Below, piece after piece: positions 9,731 through 16,937 of a DNA stretch of 64,000 bases. Under the pieces are notes generated by a model. It saw nothing but the letters and a program-made list of their open reading frames with translations. It did not search any database and was not told where the DNA came from. The translations under genes were made by a program, and so were the position numbers. The stretch is from positions 18,919 through 82,918 of the forward strand of contig CADASN010000010.1 of assembly GCA_902790635.1 (NCBI GenBank), in the 5' to 3' direction. The stretch's first letter is position 1. Each line of letters starts with the position of its first letter. This DNA is from an uncultured Bacteroidia bacterium (GTDB lineage Bacteria; Bacteroidota; Bacteroidia; Bacteroidales; UBA932).

Positions 9731-10828
9731 ATGGACCGCTTGCACATCGCTTTCTTCGGACCCACCAACAGCGGCAAGTCCACCCTGGTCAACGCCCTGG
9801 CCGGGCAGCAGGTGTCGCTGGTGAGCCCCATTCCCGGCACGACCACGGACCCGGTCCGGAAGACCATCGAGCTTCCCGGTCTGGGACCCTGCGTGCTGAT
9901 CGACACCGCCGGTCTCGGCGACGGGAGCGCACTGGGCGCGGAGCGCGAGCGCCTGACCCGCGCGATCCTCGACGAGACGGACATCGCTGTCATCCTGGAG
10001 GCCCCCGAAGCGTCGCCAATGTCCCCGAAAGAGGGACATTCTAATGTCCCCGATTTTGGGACATTGGCAGCACAGGCCGGCATTCCGGTCATCCGATATA
10101 CCCGCGGGGAGAGCGTTGAGTCCCTGCTGGAGCGCATCATCGCCGTGGCGCCGAAGGAAGAAGAGAAGTTCCTGACGGGCCGGCTGGTCCAGGCCGGCAG
10201 CAGCGTCCTGCTGGTCATGCCGCAGGACAGCGAAGCCCCCAAGGGCCGGCTGATCCTGCCGCAGGTGCAGGTGCTGCGCGAACTGCTGGACAGGGGCTGC
10301 GTGCCGCACTGCTGCACGCCCGCGTCCCTGTCGGCCGCCCTGGAGAGCCTGTCCCGCCGGCCGGACCTGGTCATCACGGATTCGCAGGTTTTCGGGATGG
10401 TGAACCGGGCGCTTCCGGCAGACTGCCCCCTGACCTCCTTCTCCGTGCTGCTGGCGGCCGCCAAAGGCGACATCCGCACCTTCGTCGAAGGGGCCCGTGC
10501 GATCGACACGCTGCGCCCCGGCAGCCGCGTGCTGATCGCGGAGGCCTGCACCCATGTCCCGGACACGGAGGATATCGGCCGGGTGAAGATCCCGGCGCTG
10601 CTACGCAAAAAGGCGGGAGAAATCAAAGTGGACATCGCCGCCGGGAATGATTTCCCGGAGGACCTCTCCCCGTACAGCCTGGTCATCCACTGCGGCGCCT
10701 GCGTGGCCAATGCCCGCCTGGTGCGCAGCCGCATCAGAAAGGCACTCCTTGCGGGAGTGCCCATCACCAATTACGGGATCGCCCTGGCGGCCCTGAACGG
10801 CATCCTGGCCCGGATCGTCCTGCCGTAG
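9731..10828 (+). CDS. hydF: [FeFe] hydrogenase H-cluster maturation GTPase HydF, with in-frame palindromic insert
   Basis: Scaffold GTPase that receives the diiron subcluster and passes it to HydA. The P-loop GPTNSGKS (residues 10-17), IPGTTTDP switch and DTAGL motif are intact. The Fe-S ligands are CTH (Cys273, His275) and HCGAC (His320, Cys321, Cys324), in the expected CxH-x44-HCxxC spacing. Two oddities stand out. Residues 96-112 are encoded by a 52-bp nested palindrome (10016-10067). The G4 motif NKxD is absent: after AGIPVI the chain runs directly into RYTRGESVESL, and the protein is shorter than typical HydF (about 400 aa). The dimerisation and cluster domains look normal, so scaffolding is probably retained while nucleotide specificity may be altered. 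Confidence 0.95.
   Translation: MDRLHIAFFGPTNSGKSTLVNALAGQQVSLVSPIPGTTTDPVRKTIELPGLGPCVLIDTAGLGDGSALGAERERLTRAILDETDIAVILEAPEASPMSPKEGHSNVPDFGTLAAQAGIPVIRYTRGESVESLLERIIAVAPKEEEKFLTGRLVQAGSSVLLVMPQDSEAPKGRLILPQVQVLRELLDRGCVPHCCTPASLSAALESLSRRPDLVITDSQVFGMVNRALPADCPLTSFSVLLAAAKGDIRTFVEGARAIDTLRPGSRVLIAEACTHVPDTEDIGRVKIPALLRKKAGEIKVDIAAGNDFPEDLSPYSLVIHCGACVANARLVRSRIRKALLAGVPITNYGIALAALNGILARIVLP
10016..10067. repeat. 52-bp nested palindrome inside hydF
   Basis: Four arms: CCAATGTCCC (10016-10025), GGGACATT (10033-10040), AATGTCCC (10043-10050) and GGGACATTGG (10058-10067), with 7-nt loops. It can fold as two adjacent 8-bp hairpins or as one long hairpin using the 10-bp outer arms. It is exactly in frame, starts on a codon boundary and replaces part of the G-domain. 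Confidence 0.9.
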
Positions 10829-10832
10829 CGCC

Positions 10833-11366
10833 TTATGATCCGATATTCTCGTGGATTAATTCCGTCAGGTTTTTGATGATCTCGGCATCGTTGAGGTTGA
10901 TGCCCTCGAATACCTCCTTGACATCGGCCGTACTCAGCTCGAACGTGTCTTCGTCCGTGATGTAGCGGATGGTGAAATTGATATCCTGGTACTGGCAGAT
11001 GAAGTTGGCGAAGCAGCCGGAGAGGTCACCCTTGGGCTGCAGGTCGATGTGCGAGCGCTGGTAGGAGGCGTAGATCTCCGTCCCCACCCCGACCTTGGAC
11101 TTGAGGTAGAACTGCCCGTTGCACATCTGTGAGTGGAACTTGAGCAGCGCGATGCCCATCCCGATCTTGCGCTCCTTGCGGCAGGAGTAGAAGCGGTCGT
11201 TGATGGCTTCGATCATGTCCTCCGGCATGCCGCAGCCGTTGTCGATGATCTTGATGGACAGCAGGTCGCGGGCGGCGCTGTCCTCCATCTCGATGGTGAT
11301 CTGCGTGGCTCCCGCCCGGATAGAATTGTGGGTGATGTCGATGATGTGGAGGTCGAGGCTTTTCAT
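10833..11366 (-). CDS. ATP-binding protein, HATPase_c (GHKL) family, of the sensory hydrogenase module
   Basis: A 177-aa protein. The first ~110 residues form a histidine-kinase-like ATPase fold: an N-box-like HNSIRAGA near residue 13, the G1 box IIDNGCGMPEDM near 40, and a G2-like KIGMGIALLK near 70. There is no sensor or phosphoacceptor domain, so it is not a standard two-component kinase; it resembles stand-alone ATPases of anti-sigma or partner-switch type. The ~70-residue tail is of unknown function. It is the last gene of the run that begins with the hydrogenase subunits and starts 1 bp after the PHP gene stop. A role in signalling hydrogenase state is inference from context. Confidence 0.78.
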   Translation of the reverse strand: MKSLDLHIIDITHNSIRAGATQITIEMEDSAARDLLSIKIIDNGCGMPEDMIEAINDRFYSCRKERKIGMGIALLKFHSQMCNGQFYLKSKVGVGTEIYASYQRSHIDLQPKGDLSGCFANFICQYQDINFTIRYITDEDTFELSTADVKEVFEGINLNDAEIIKNLTELIHENIGS

Positions 11367-11367
11367 G

Positions 11368-12102
11368 CTACAGGATTACGGGCTCTCCCTGCCGGAGGGC
11401 GGACTTGAAATGGTCAAAACTGAAGGACGGCATCTCCAGCACGCTGTGTATCTTGGCGATGTCGTCCACATAGTGGGCGTCGCTGCTCTGGATGAAGTTG
11501 AAGTCGCTGAACCAGGGACAGTCGTCCAGGAACTTGTAGTTGTTCCGCTTGCAGTAGTAGCTGAGTTCCAGCGCGTGGAACTTGAGTTTGTCCGGGACGA
11601 AGCCCAGCTGCGAGCTGATGCTGAAGGTCGGGCGGTCCACGTGGGCCGGGATGAAGATGCCTCCCAGCTCATAGACCTTCTGCTGGAGCTCCAGCATCGG
11701 CAGGTCCAGGGCGTTGATCAGCAGGTGCGGCACTTCGTCCAGCACGTTCTCTTCCTCATCGACGACCAGTTGGTAGCCGAACTTGTCCACGTCGTTCTCG
11801 AAATAGATCACGCGTGAGTCTAGAAAAGCCTGGAACTCAGCGAGTTTCTCTACCGTGGGCATGAAGCCGAGGCAGTGGACCTCTTCTTTGGTGGTCACCT
11901 CCGCGCCCATCAGGACGTGCAGTCCGACCCGCTCCCCGAGGCGCCGCGTGACATCGGCGTTGAGGGTCGAGTTGTGGTCAGTCAGGCCGATGATGTCCAT
12001 CCCGCGCTCCTTTGCCTTTGCGACAATGGCCGAGGGGCTCATCTCGAGGTCTCCGCAGGGGGAGAGCACCGAGTGGATGTGCATGTCGGCGAGAAACTTC
12101 AT
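11368..12102 (-). CDS. PHP domain phosphoesterase-like protein
   Basis: A 244-aa protein of the polymerase-and-histidinol-phosphatase fold. Metal-binding signatures are DMHIHSVLSPCGDLEMSP (residues 7-24), GLTDHNST (about 39-46), PAHVDRP in the second half and SDAHY near the end. Such proteins hydrolyse phosphoesters, but the substrate is unknown. It sits between a DRTGG protein (6-bp gap) and an HATPase (1-bp gap). The same family combination occurs around [FeFe] hydrogenases of the putative sensory group in other anaerobes, so a signalling or housekeeping role for the hydrogenase module is plausible. Confidence 0.85.
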   Translation of the reverse strand: MKFLADMHIHSVLSPCGDLEMSPSAIVAKAKERGMDIIGLTDHNSTLNADVTRRLGERVGLHVLMGAEVTTKEEVHCLGFMPTVEKLAEFQAFLDSRVIYFENDVDKFGYQLVVDEEENVLDEVPHLLINALDLPMLELQQKVYELGGIFIPAHVDRPTFSISSQLGFVPDKLKFHALELSYYCKRNNYKFLDDCPWFSDFNFIQSSDAHYVDDIAKIHSVLEMPSFSFDHFKSALRQGEPVIL

Positions 12103-12108
12103 CGCACG

Positions 12109-12438
12109 CTACGCGAGGAGCTGGTAGAGCTTGCCGCAGACCTGGAAGGTGGCGTCCTGGCTGACGAGGATGCAGATGTCCTCTTCCTTGGCGTGCTCCA
12201 GCATGTCGTCATCCGGCACGCCTCCCCGGACGATGATCACGGCGGGAATGTCCTTCAGGGCAGCGATGGCCGAGACATTCTTGTGGGTTTGCATGGTGAT
12301 CCATACCTGGCCGCTGCGGGCATTGCCCATGACGTCGCTCAGCAGGTCGGAGGCGTAGGCCCCGGAGACTTCCGTATCGAGATTGGCCTCGTTGAGGCAC
12401 TGCAGGCCGAGCTGGGCGATGATTTCCTTGACAGTCAT
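12109..12438 (-). CDS. DRTGG domain protein
   Basis: A 109-aa single-domain protein. It begins with the helix MTVKEIIAQLGL, follows with YASDLLSDVMGNARSGQVWIT and ends in an alpha/beta half with VIIVRGGVPDDDMLEHAKEE. This is the DRTGG fold known as a regulatory or ligand-binding domain in phosphotransacetylase and CBS proteins. A second, divergent copy lies at 14232-14576 in the same operon; both keep the ASDL(L/M)SDV core and the I(V/L)RG/GR..PD(D/E) turn. Function is unknown; ligand sensing is a reasonable guess. Confidence 0.75.
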   Translation of the reverse strand: MTVKEIIAQLGLQCLNEANLDTEVSGAYASDLLSDVMGNARSGQVWITMQTHKNVSAIAALKDIPAVIIVRGGVPDDDMLEHAKEEDICILVSQDATFQVCGKLYQLLA

Positions 12439-12446
12439 AGTGTGTG

Positions 12447-13811
12447 TTATTGGTTGTTATCGTTGTTGTCTTCGTTGATCTCCTTGGACCGGACGCGCTC
12501 TCCCCAGATGCTGCGGATAGCCTCCTCGGAGGCCTTCGAGTGGCGGTTGATGAAGATGCAGGTGTCCATCCGGGCCTCGCCGCGCACGATGTCCTCGGCG
12601 AGGGCGGCGCAGGACGGCGCGCCGCAGGCAGAGCAGTTGACGCCCGGCAGCGCCTTCTCGATTTTCCGCATGCGGTTGGCCATCTTGAAGGCTTCCGCGA
12701 AATTGTCGTTGAGCTTGTAGATCGACCGGGGCTTGATCTCGGGGATATCCATCGACTCGGCGATGTACTTGGTGAATTCGGGATCGTAGTTGCGGGACTC
12801 CGGCTTGCGGGTGCGCTGCAGGCGGTCGAAGAGCCGGGCGCGGTACTCGAGCCGCTTGCGGGCCACGAAGCGGTTGTTGGTGGCCAGCACGCCGCCCACG
12901 CAGCCCTGGTCGCAGATGCGCATCTCCACCAGGCCCGGGGCGTCGACGGCCTCATCCTCGAGTTTCTCAAGGAAATTCAGGACATTCTGCAGGCCGTCCA
13001 CGGCATAGTGGTCGCCCTTGAACAGGGCGGCCTCCCCGCCGGCGAGGGGCCACAGCACGCCGCGCGAAGTGAGGGCGTGGTTGATGGGCTGGACGTCCTT
13101 GTCCGAGTCGTGGAGCAGGAGCTGGACCTTGTTGTAGAGGAAGTCCATGTTGATGACGCCCGTCACGCAGGTCTCCTTGCCGCTGACCGGGTACTTGACC
13201 GCGGCGATCTTGGCGGCGCAGGGCGTGACGTAGAAGACGCCAATCGACTCGCGCCGGGCGCCTTCGTCCATCAGGCGCTTGATGATGACGCGCGACGCCA
13301 GCTCGAGCGGGGACCGCAGGTGGATGATGTTGTCCACCAGCGAGGGGAAGCGCACCTGGATGAGGCGCGTGACCGCCGGGCAGTAGGAGGAGATGAAGGT
13401 GCGGATCTCGGGATGGTCGTCCATATACTGGTTGTAGAGATCGACCATGTAGTCCACTTCGTGCTCCACCTCGTAGATGTGGGTGAACCCGAGCTTCTTG
13501 AGGCAGGAGTAGATGGCTTTCGTCTTGTATTTCTCCTCGAACTGGCCGATGAAGGTGGTCGGGACGAGGCAGACCCGGTATCCGTAGTTCTCGATCAGGG
13601 CGAAGTCATCCTGCTTGATGTAGATCGCCTTGTGCGGGCAGACCTTCATGCATTCCCCGCAGTCCACGCATTTGTTGCCGTTGACGACAGCCTTTCCGCC
13701 ACGGATGCGGATGGCACCCGTCGGGCAGGATCGCATGCAGGTCGTACATCCCTGGCACAGGTAGTCGTTGACCCGGAGCGAGTGTCTGAAGAAGGGTTCG
13801 GAATCAGTCAT
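12447..13811 (-). CDS. Putative sensory [FeFe] hydrogenase (group C-like)
   Basis: About 454 aa. N-terminal two [4Fe-4S] ferredoxin motifs (CQGCTTCMRSCP, CVDCGECMKVCP), then an H-cluster domain. Its loops differ from catalytic enzymes: L1 is SSYCPAV rather than TSCCPxW, L2 is TPCAAK, and L3 is RICDQGCVGG. The C-terminus carries a further four-cysteine Fe-S domain (CSACGAPSCAAL...C). These features match group C hydrogenases, thought to sense H2 rather than turn it over quickly. ATG 13811 is chosen; a start four codons upstream would overlap the previous gene. Flanking HATPase, DRTGG and PHP genes support a signalling module. No PAS domain is present. Confidence 0.85.
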   Translation of the reverse strand: MTDSEPFFRHSLRVNDYLCQGCTTCMRSCPTGAIRIRGGKAVVNGNKCVDCGECMKVCPHKAIYIKQDDFALIENYGYRVCLVPTTFIGQFEEKYKTKAIYSCLKKLGFTHIYEVEHEVDYMVDLYNQYMDDHPEIRTFISSYCPAVTRLIQVRFPSLVDNIIHLRSPLELASRVIIKRLMDEGARRESIGVFYVTPCAAKIAAVKYPVSGKETCVTGVINMDFLYNKVQLLLHDSDKDVQPINHALTSRGVLWPLAGGEAALFKGDHYAVDGLQNVLNFLEKLEDEAVDAPGLVEMRICDQGCVGGVLATNNRFVARKRLEYRARLFDRLQRTRKPESRNYDPEFTKYIAESMDIPEIKPRSIYKLNDNFAEAFKMANRMRKIEKALPGVNCSACGAPSCAALAEDIVRGEARMDTCIFINRHSKASEEAIRSIWGERVRSKEINEDNNDNNQ

Positions 13812-13815
13812 GTGG

Positions 13816-14229
13816 TTATGCAAGATAAACCGTCATGGTGACGGTGGTCCCGACGCCCACTTCGGTGTCGATCTGGAGTTCGTCGGTGTTCTTTTTGATA
13901 TTGGGAAGGCCCATGCCGGCGCCGTATCCCATCTCGCGGACCTTGGCGGAGGCGGTGGACCACCCCTCCTGCATGGCCAGGTCGAGATTGGGAATGCCCG
14001 GCCCCTTGTCGGCCACGACCATGACGATCTTGCTGTCGTCGATATCGACGTCGATCGTCCCGCCGTAGGCGTGCGCGATGGCATTGATCTCTGCTTCGAA
14101 GAGGGCTACCACGGTCCGCTTGATGTTGGCAGGATCCACGCCGAGCTGCTTGAGGGTGCGCTTCACGCTGCTGGAGGCCTGGCCGGCATCGGTGAAGTTG
14201 CCGCGCTCTATTTCGAATGTGTAGTGCAT
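13816..14229 (-). CDS. ATP-binding protein, anti-sigma-factor-like HATPase (RsbW type)
   Basis: A 137-aa GHKL ATPase without other domains. The N-box stretch FEAEINAIAHAYGG (about residues 44-57), the G1 box VVADKGPGIPN (about 72-82) and the G2 box GYGAGMGLPNIKKN (about 101-114) are clear. It is closest in layout to RsbW/SpoIIAB-type serine kinases and anti-sigma factors. Gaps are 2 bp from the upstream DRTGG gene and 4 bp to the sensory hydrogenase. A partner-switch role linked to the hydrogenase sensor is inferred. Confidence 0.83.
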   Translation of the reverse strand: MHYTFEIERGNFTDAGQASSSVKRTLKQLGVDPANIKRTVVALFEAEINAIAHAYGGTIDVDIDDSKIVMVVADKGPGIPNLDLAMQEGWSTASAKVREMGYGAGMGLPNIKKNTDELQIDTEVGVGTTVTMTVYLA

Positions 14230-14231
14230 GA

Positions 14232-14576
14232 TCAGTAAAGGGGCTTGATCCCGGCACCATACAGGATGCCGCTGATCTTGAAGATACTGTATTGGGATTT
14301 GATGATGGTGATGACGGCCTCCTTGGCGAGCTTGAGCATCTCTTCGTCAGGCTCCTTGGCACGTCCCAGGATCACGACGCGCAGGTCGGCCATTTCGGCC
14401 GTGCGGAGGGTCTGGTTATTGCACAGTCCGGTGATCAGGACCGTCTCGTCCATCGAGAAGCGGAGCACATCGCTCATCAGGTCGGAAGCGAAGGCTTTCT
14501 CCACCTCGTAGTTGTCGTCGGCGAAAGCACCGGTGATCTGTCCGTCGACGAGTTTTGCAAGTTCCTTGATTTTCAT
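14232..14576 (-). CDS. DRTGG domain protein (second copy)
   Basis: A 114-aa paralogue of the DRTGG protein at 12109-12438. It opens with MKIKELAKLVDGQITG, keeps FASDLMSDVLRF and ends with VVILGRAKEPDEEMLKLAKE plus a hydrophobic tail. It is the first gene of the sensory half of the operon, separated from hydC by 78 bp that contain a strong hairpin. Function is unknown; a ligand-binding regulator acting with the neighbouring HATPase is a guess. Confidence 0.73.
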   Translation of the reverse strand: MKIKELAKLVDGQITGAFADDNYEVEKAFASDLMSDVLRFSMDETVLITGLCNNQTLRTAEMADLRVVILGRAKEPDEEMLKLAKEAVITIIKSQYSIFKISGILYGAGIKPLY

Positions 14577-14600
14577 TTAAGCAGATTGGTTTGGTATGAA

Positions 14601-14636
14601 GCACCGGGTCGGCGCTCTCTGGAGCCGACCCGGTGC
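14601..14636 (-). other. Intercistronic hairpin between hydC and the sensory module
   Basis: GCACCGGGTCGGC (14601-14613) and GCCGACCCGGTGC (14624-14636) are a perfect 13-bp inverted repeat with a 10-nt loop. On the minus strand it is followed by a mixed sequence rather than a T-run, so it is not a standard intrinsic terminator. It could stabilise the upstream hydrogenase mRNA or lower expression of the sensory genes. Confidence 0.75.
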
Positions 14637-14654
14637 GGTTAAGACATGGGTTCT

Positions 14655-15140
14655 TTAGTCAGCGTACTCAGCAAGGATTTCCTTGATGTGTTCGGGAACG
14701 AGGCGGCCGTAGGTCTTGCCGTTGATGGTCATGACCGGAGCGAGACCGCAGGCGCCCACGCAGCGCAGGACATCGAGGGAGAACTTGCCGTCTTCGGTGA
14801 CGCCGCCTTCGGAGATCTTGAGCTCGCTCTTCAGGGCATCGAGGATCTTCTCGGCGCCCTTGACGTAGCAGGCCGTGCCGAGGCAGACGGAGATGGCGTA
14901 TTTGCCCTTGGGCTTCATCGTGAAGAAGCTGTAGAAGGAGACGACGCCATACACCTTGCCGACCGGGATTCCGAGGCAGTCAGCCACGACTTGCTGGACT
15001 TCCTCGGGCAGATAGCCAAAGTGCTCCTGCGTTTTGTGCAGGATGTTGATCAGTTCACCTGGTTCGTTGTTGAAAGAAGCGCAGATTTCCTTGATCTTGA
15101 GGTAGTTGGCTTCACTGATTTTTATCTGGGGTCCACACAT
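14655..15140 (-). CDS. hydC: NADH-linked [FeFe] hydrogenase, NuoE-like subunit HydC
   Basis: A 161-aa thioredoxin-like [2Fe-2S] protein, the smallest subunit of HydABC hydrogenases. Ligands are Cys86, Cys91, Cys127 and Cys131 (ISVCLGTACYVKG and LRCVGACGLAP). The N-terminal helical half has the NuoE features LHKTQEHFGYLP and VYGVVSFYSFF. It follows hydA by 7 bp. In these complexes it passes electrons between the flavin subunit HydB and HydA. Confidence 0.94.
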   Translation of the reverse strand: MCGPQIKISEANYLKIKEICASFNNEPGELINILHKTQEHFGYLPEEVQQVVADCLGIPVGKVYGVVSFYSFFTMKPKGKYAISVCLGTACYVKGAEKILDALKSELKISEGGVTEDGKFSLDVLRCVGACGLAPVMTINGKTYGRLVPEHIKEILAEYAD

Positions 15141-15147
15141 GGTTCAA

Positions 15148-16923
15148 TTATTTTTCGAGGTCAAACTTGATTTTCTTGTCGAAGTAAAGCGTGTGAAGCA
15201 GGTGATGCGACTTCTCGGAGCAAGGCTTGCCGTAGAACTCCTTGTAGATCGCCTGGACCTCGGGGTTCTCGTGGGACTTGCGGAGCGGCATCCTGCGGTC
15301 GGCCTCGTAGATGGCTGCGTGGCGTGCCCGGATGATGGACGCGTCGCCATGGTGGTAGGGCTGGCCGGCGCCGTCGATGCAGCCGCCGGGGCAGGCCATG
15401 ACTTCCACGAAGTGGTACGGGCAGTTGCCGGCCTTGATCTGCTCCATGATGGTGCGGGCGTTCTTGAGTCCGTACACGACGGCGATCTTCAGGTCGGCGA
15501 CGCCGGGCACGGGGATCGTGGCCTCGCGGACGCCGTCCAGGCCGCGGACTTCCTCGAAATCGATGCGCGGGAGGGTCTCGCCGGTCAGGACTTCCACAGC
15601 CGTACGGAGGGCAGCCTCCATGACACCGCCCGTGGCGCCGAAGATGACGGCGGCACCGGTCGAGACGCCCAGCGGCGAGTCGAACTCGGCATCAGGGAGG
15701 TTGTTGAAGTCGATGTTGCAGATCTTGATGAGGCGGGCCAGCTCACGCGTGGTGATGGAGTAGTTGACGTCGGGATCGCCGTTCACGCCGAGTTCCTCGC
15801 GCTCGCACTCGTACTTCTTCGCCACGCAAGGCATGACGGAGACGCAGATGAGGTTCTTGCGGGGGACGCCGATCTTGTCGGCGAAATAGGTCTTCACCGT
15901 CGCACCGAACATGCCCTGCGGCGACTTCGCCGTGGAAGGATAGTCGCGGAGCTCCGGATAGAACTTCTCGTAGAAGTTGACCCAGGCGGGGCAGCAGGAA
16001 GTCATGATCGGAATCTTGACATCCTTATCGCCGGCGAGGTAGGCTTTCAGGCGGCCGATGACCTCCGTACCCTCTTCCATGATGGTGAGGTCGGCGGACC
16101 AGTCGGTGTCGAACACGTAGTCGAATCCGATGGCCTTGAGGGCAGCGGCGATCTTGCCGGTGACGATGCTGCCGGCCGGCATGCCGAACTCTTCGCCCAG
16201 GGCGACGCGCACAGCGGGAGCCACCTGGACGCAGGTCTTCACATCGGGGTTGGCGATGTCGCGGAGGATCTTGCCGGTGTTGTCCACCTCCGCCAGGGCG
16301 CCGGTGGGGCACACGGCGACGCACTGGCCGCAAAGGACGCAGTTGGTGTCCGTGAGGTTCTTTCCGAAAGCGGTGGAGACCACGGCCGGGAAGCCTCTCT
16401 CGATGGCGCCGATGGCGCCTACGCTCTGGTACTCGTGGCACACGGACTCGCAGCGGCGGCACATGATGCACTTGTTGGCGTCACGGACGATGGACGGGGA
16501 GAACTCCTTGGCGTACTGGGACTGACGGCCCTTGAAGGGGATCTCGCGGATGCCCATGTCGGCGGCCAGGGTCTGCAGCTCGCACTTGCCGCTCTTGGGG
16601 CACTGGAGGCAGTCGTTGGGGTGGTCGCTGAGCATGAGTTCGAGGACGGTCCTGCGCGCATTGAGCGCACGGAAAGAATTGGTCTTGACGACCATGTCCG
16701 GCATGCACTCGGTGATGCAGGCCGGCGCGAGGTTCCGGCGTCCCGCTACCTCTACCACGCAGACGCGGCATCCGCCGGGGCGGTTTTCGAGGGCAAGGCC
16801 GTCGAGTTCGAAATGGCAGAGGGTAGGAATCTTGATACCCATCTGCTCGGCAGCTTTCAGAATGGTTGTGCCGCGGGGCACTTCCACTTCTCTGTTGTCT
16901 ATGGTCAATTTGATAGTATCCAT
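15148..16923 (-). CDS. hydA: NADH-linked [FeFe] hydrogenase catalytic subunit HydA
   Basis: A 591-aa catalytic subunit making or consuming H2. In order: an N-terminal [2Fe-2S] ferredoxin domain (CHFELDGLALENRPGGCRVC), a His/Cys-ligated cluster (HPNDCLQCPKSGKC), two [4Fe-4S] motifs (CIMCRRCESVC, CVLCGQCVAVC) and the H-domain. That domain has L1 TSCCPAW, L2 MPCVAKKYE and L3 EVMACPGGCIDGAGQP, all binding cysteines present. The frame is open 15 codons further upstream, but MDTIKLTIDN at 16923 is the ferredoxin start and lies 14 bp behind hydB. The trimeric HydABC type often bifurcates electrons between NADH and ferredoxin; that cannot be proven from sequence. Confidence 0.96.
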   Translation of the reverse strand: MDTIKLTIDNREVEVPRGTTILKAAEQMGIKIPTLCHFELDGLALENRPGGCRVCVVEVAGRRNLAPACITECMPDMVVKTNSFRALNARRTVLELMLSDHPNDCLQCPKSGKCELQTLAADMGIREIPFKGRQSQYAKEFSPSIVRDANKCIMCRRCESVCHEYQSVGAIGAIERGFPAVVSTAFGKNLTDTNCVLCGQCVAVCPTGALAEVDNTGKILRDIANPDVKTCVQVAPAVRVALGEEFGMPAGSIVTGKIAAALKAIGFDYVFDTDWSADLTIMEEGTEVIGRLKAYLAGDKDVKIPIMTSCCPAWVNFYEKFYPELRDYPSTAKSPQGMFGATVKTYFADKIGVPRKNLICVSVMPCVAKKYECEREELGVNGDPDVNYSITTRELARLIKICNIDFNNLPDAEFDSPLGVSTGAAVIFGATGGVMEAALRTAVEVLTGETLPRIDFEEVRGLDGVREATIPVPGVADLKIAVVYGLKNARTIMEQIKAGNCPYHFVEVMACPGGCIDGAGQPYHHGDASIIRARHAAIYEADRRMPLRKSHENPEVQAIYKEFYGKPCSEKSHHLLHTLYFDKKIKFDLEK

Positions 16924-16937
16924 GTATTGTTCCTCCC

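Noticed and set aside
8203-10770. Very long open frame on the minus strand (855 codons) opposite hydG and hydF
   Set aside because: Arg/Ser/Ala/Gly-rich and without family motifs; it mirrors the GC-rich codon structure of hydG/hydF, which are certain genes. Similar shadows occur at 644-1792, 21744-22928, 22676-24310 and 32235-33770 on the minus strand, and at 12444-13841, 15106-16944, 16941-18746, 27632-29617 and 41635-43683 on the plus strand.
14601-14636. Intrinsic terminator after hydC
   Set aside because: The stem is strong, but on the transcribed strand no T-run follows; called an intercistronic hairpin instead.
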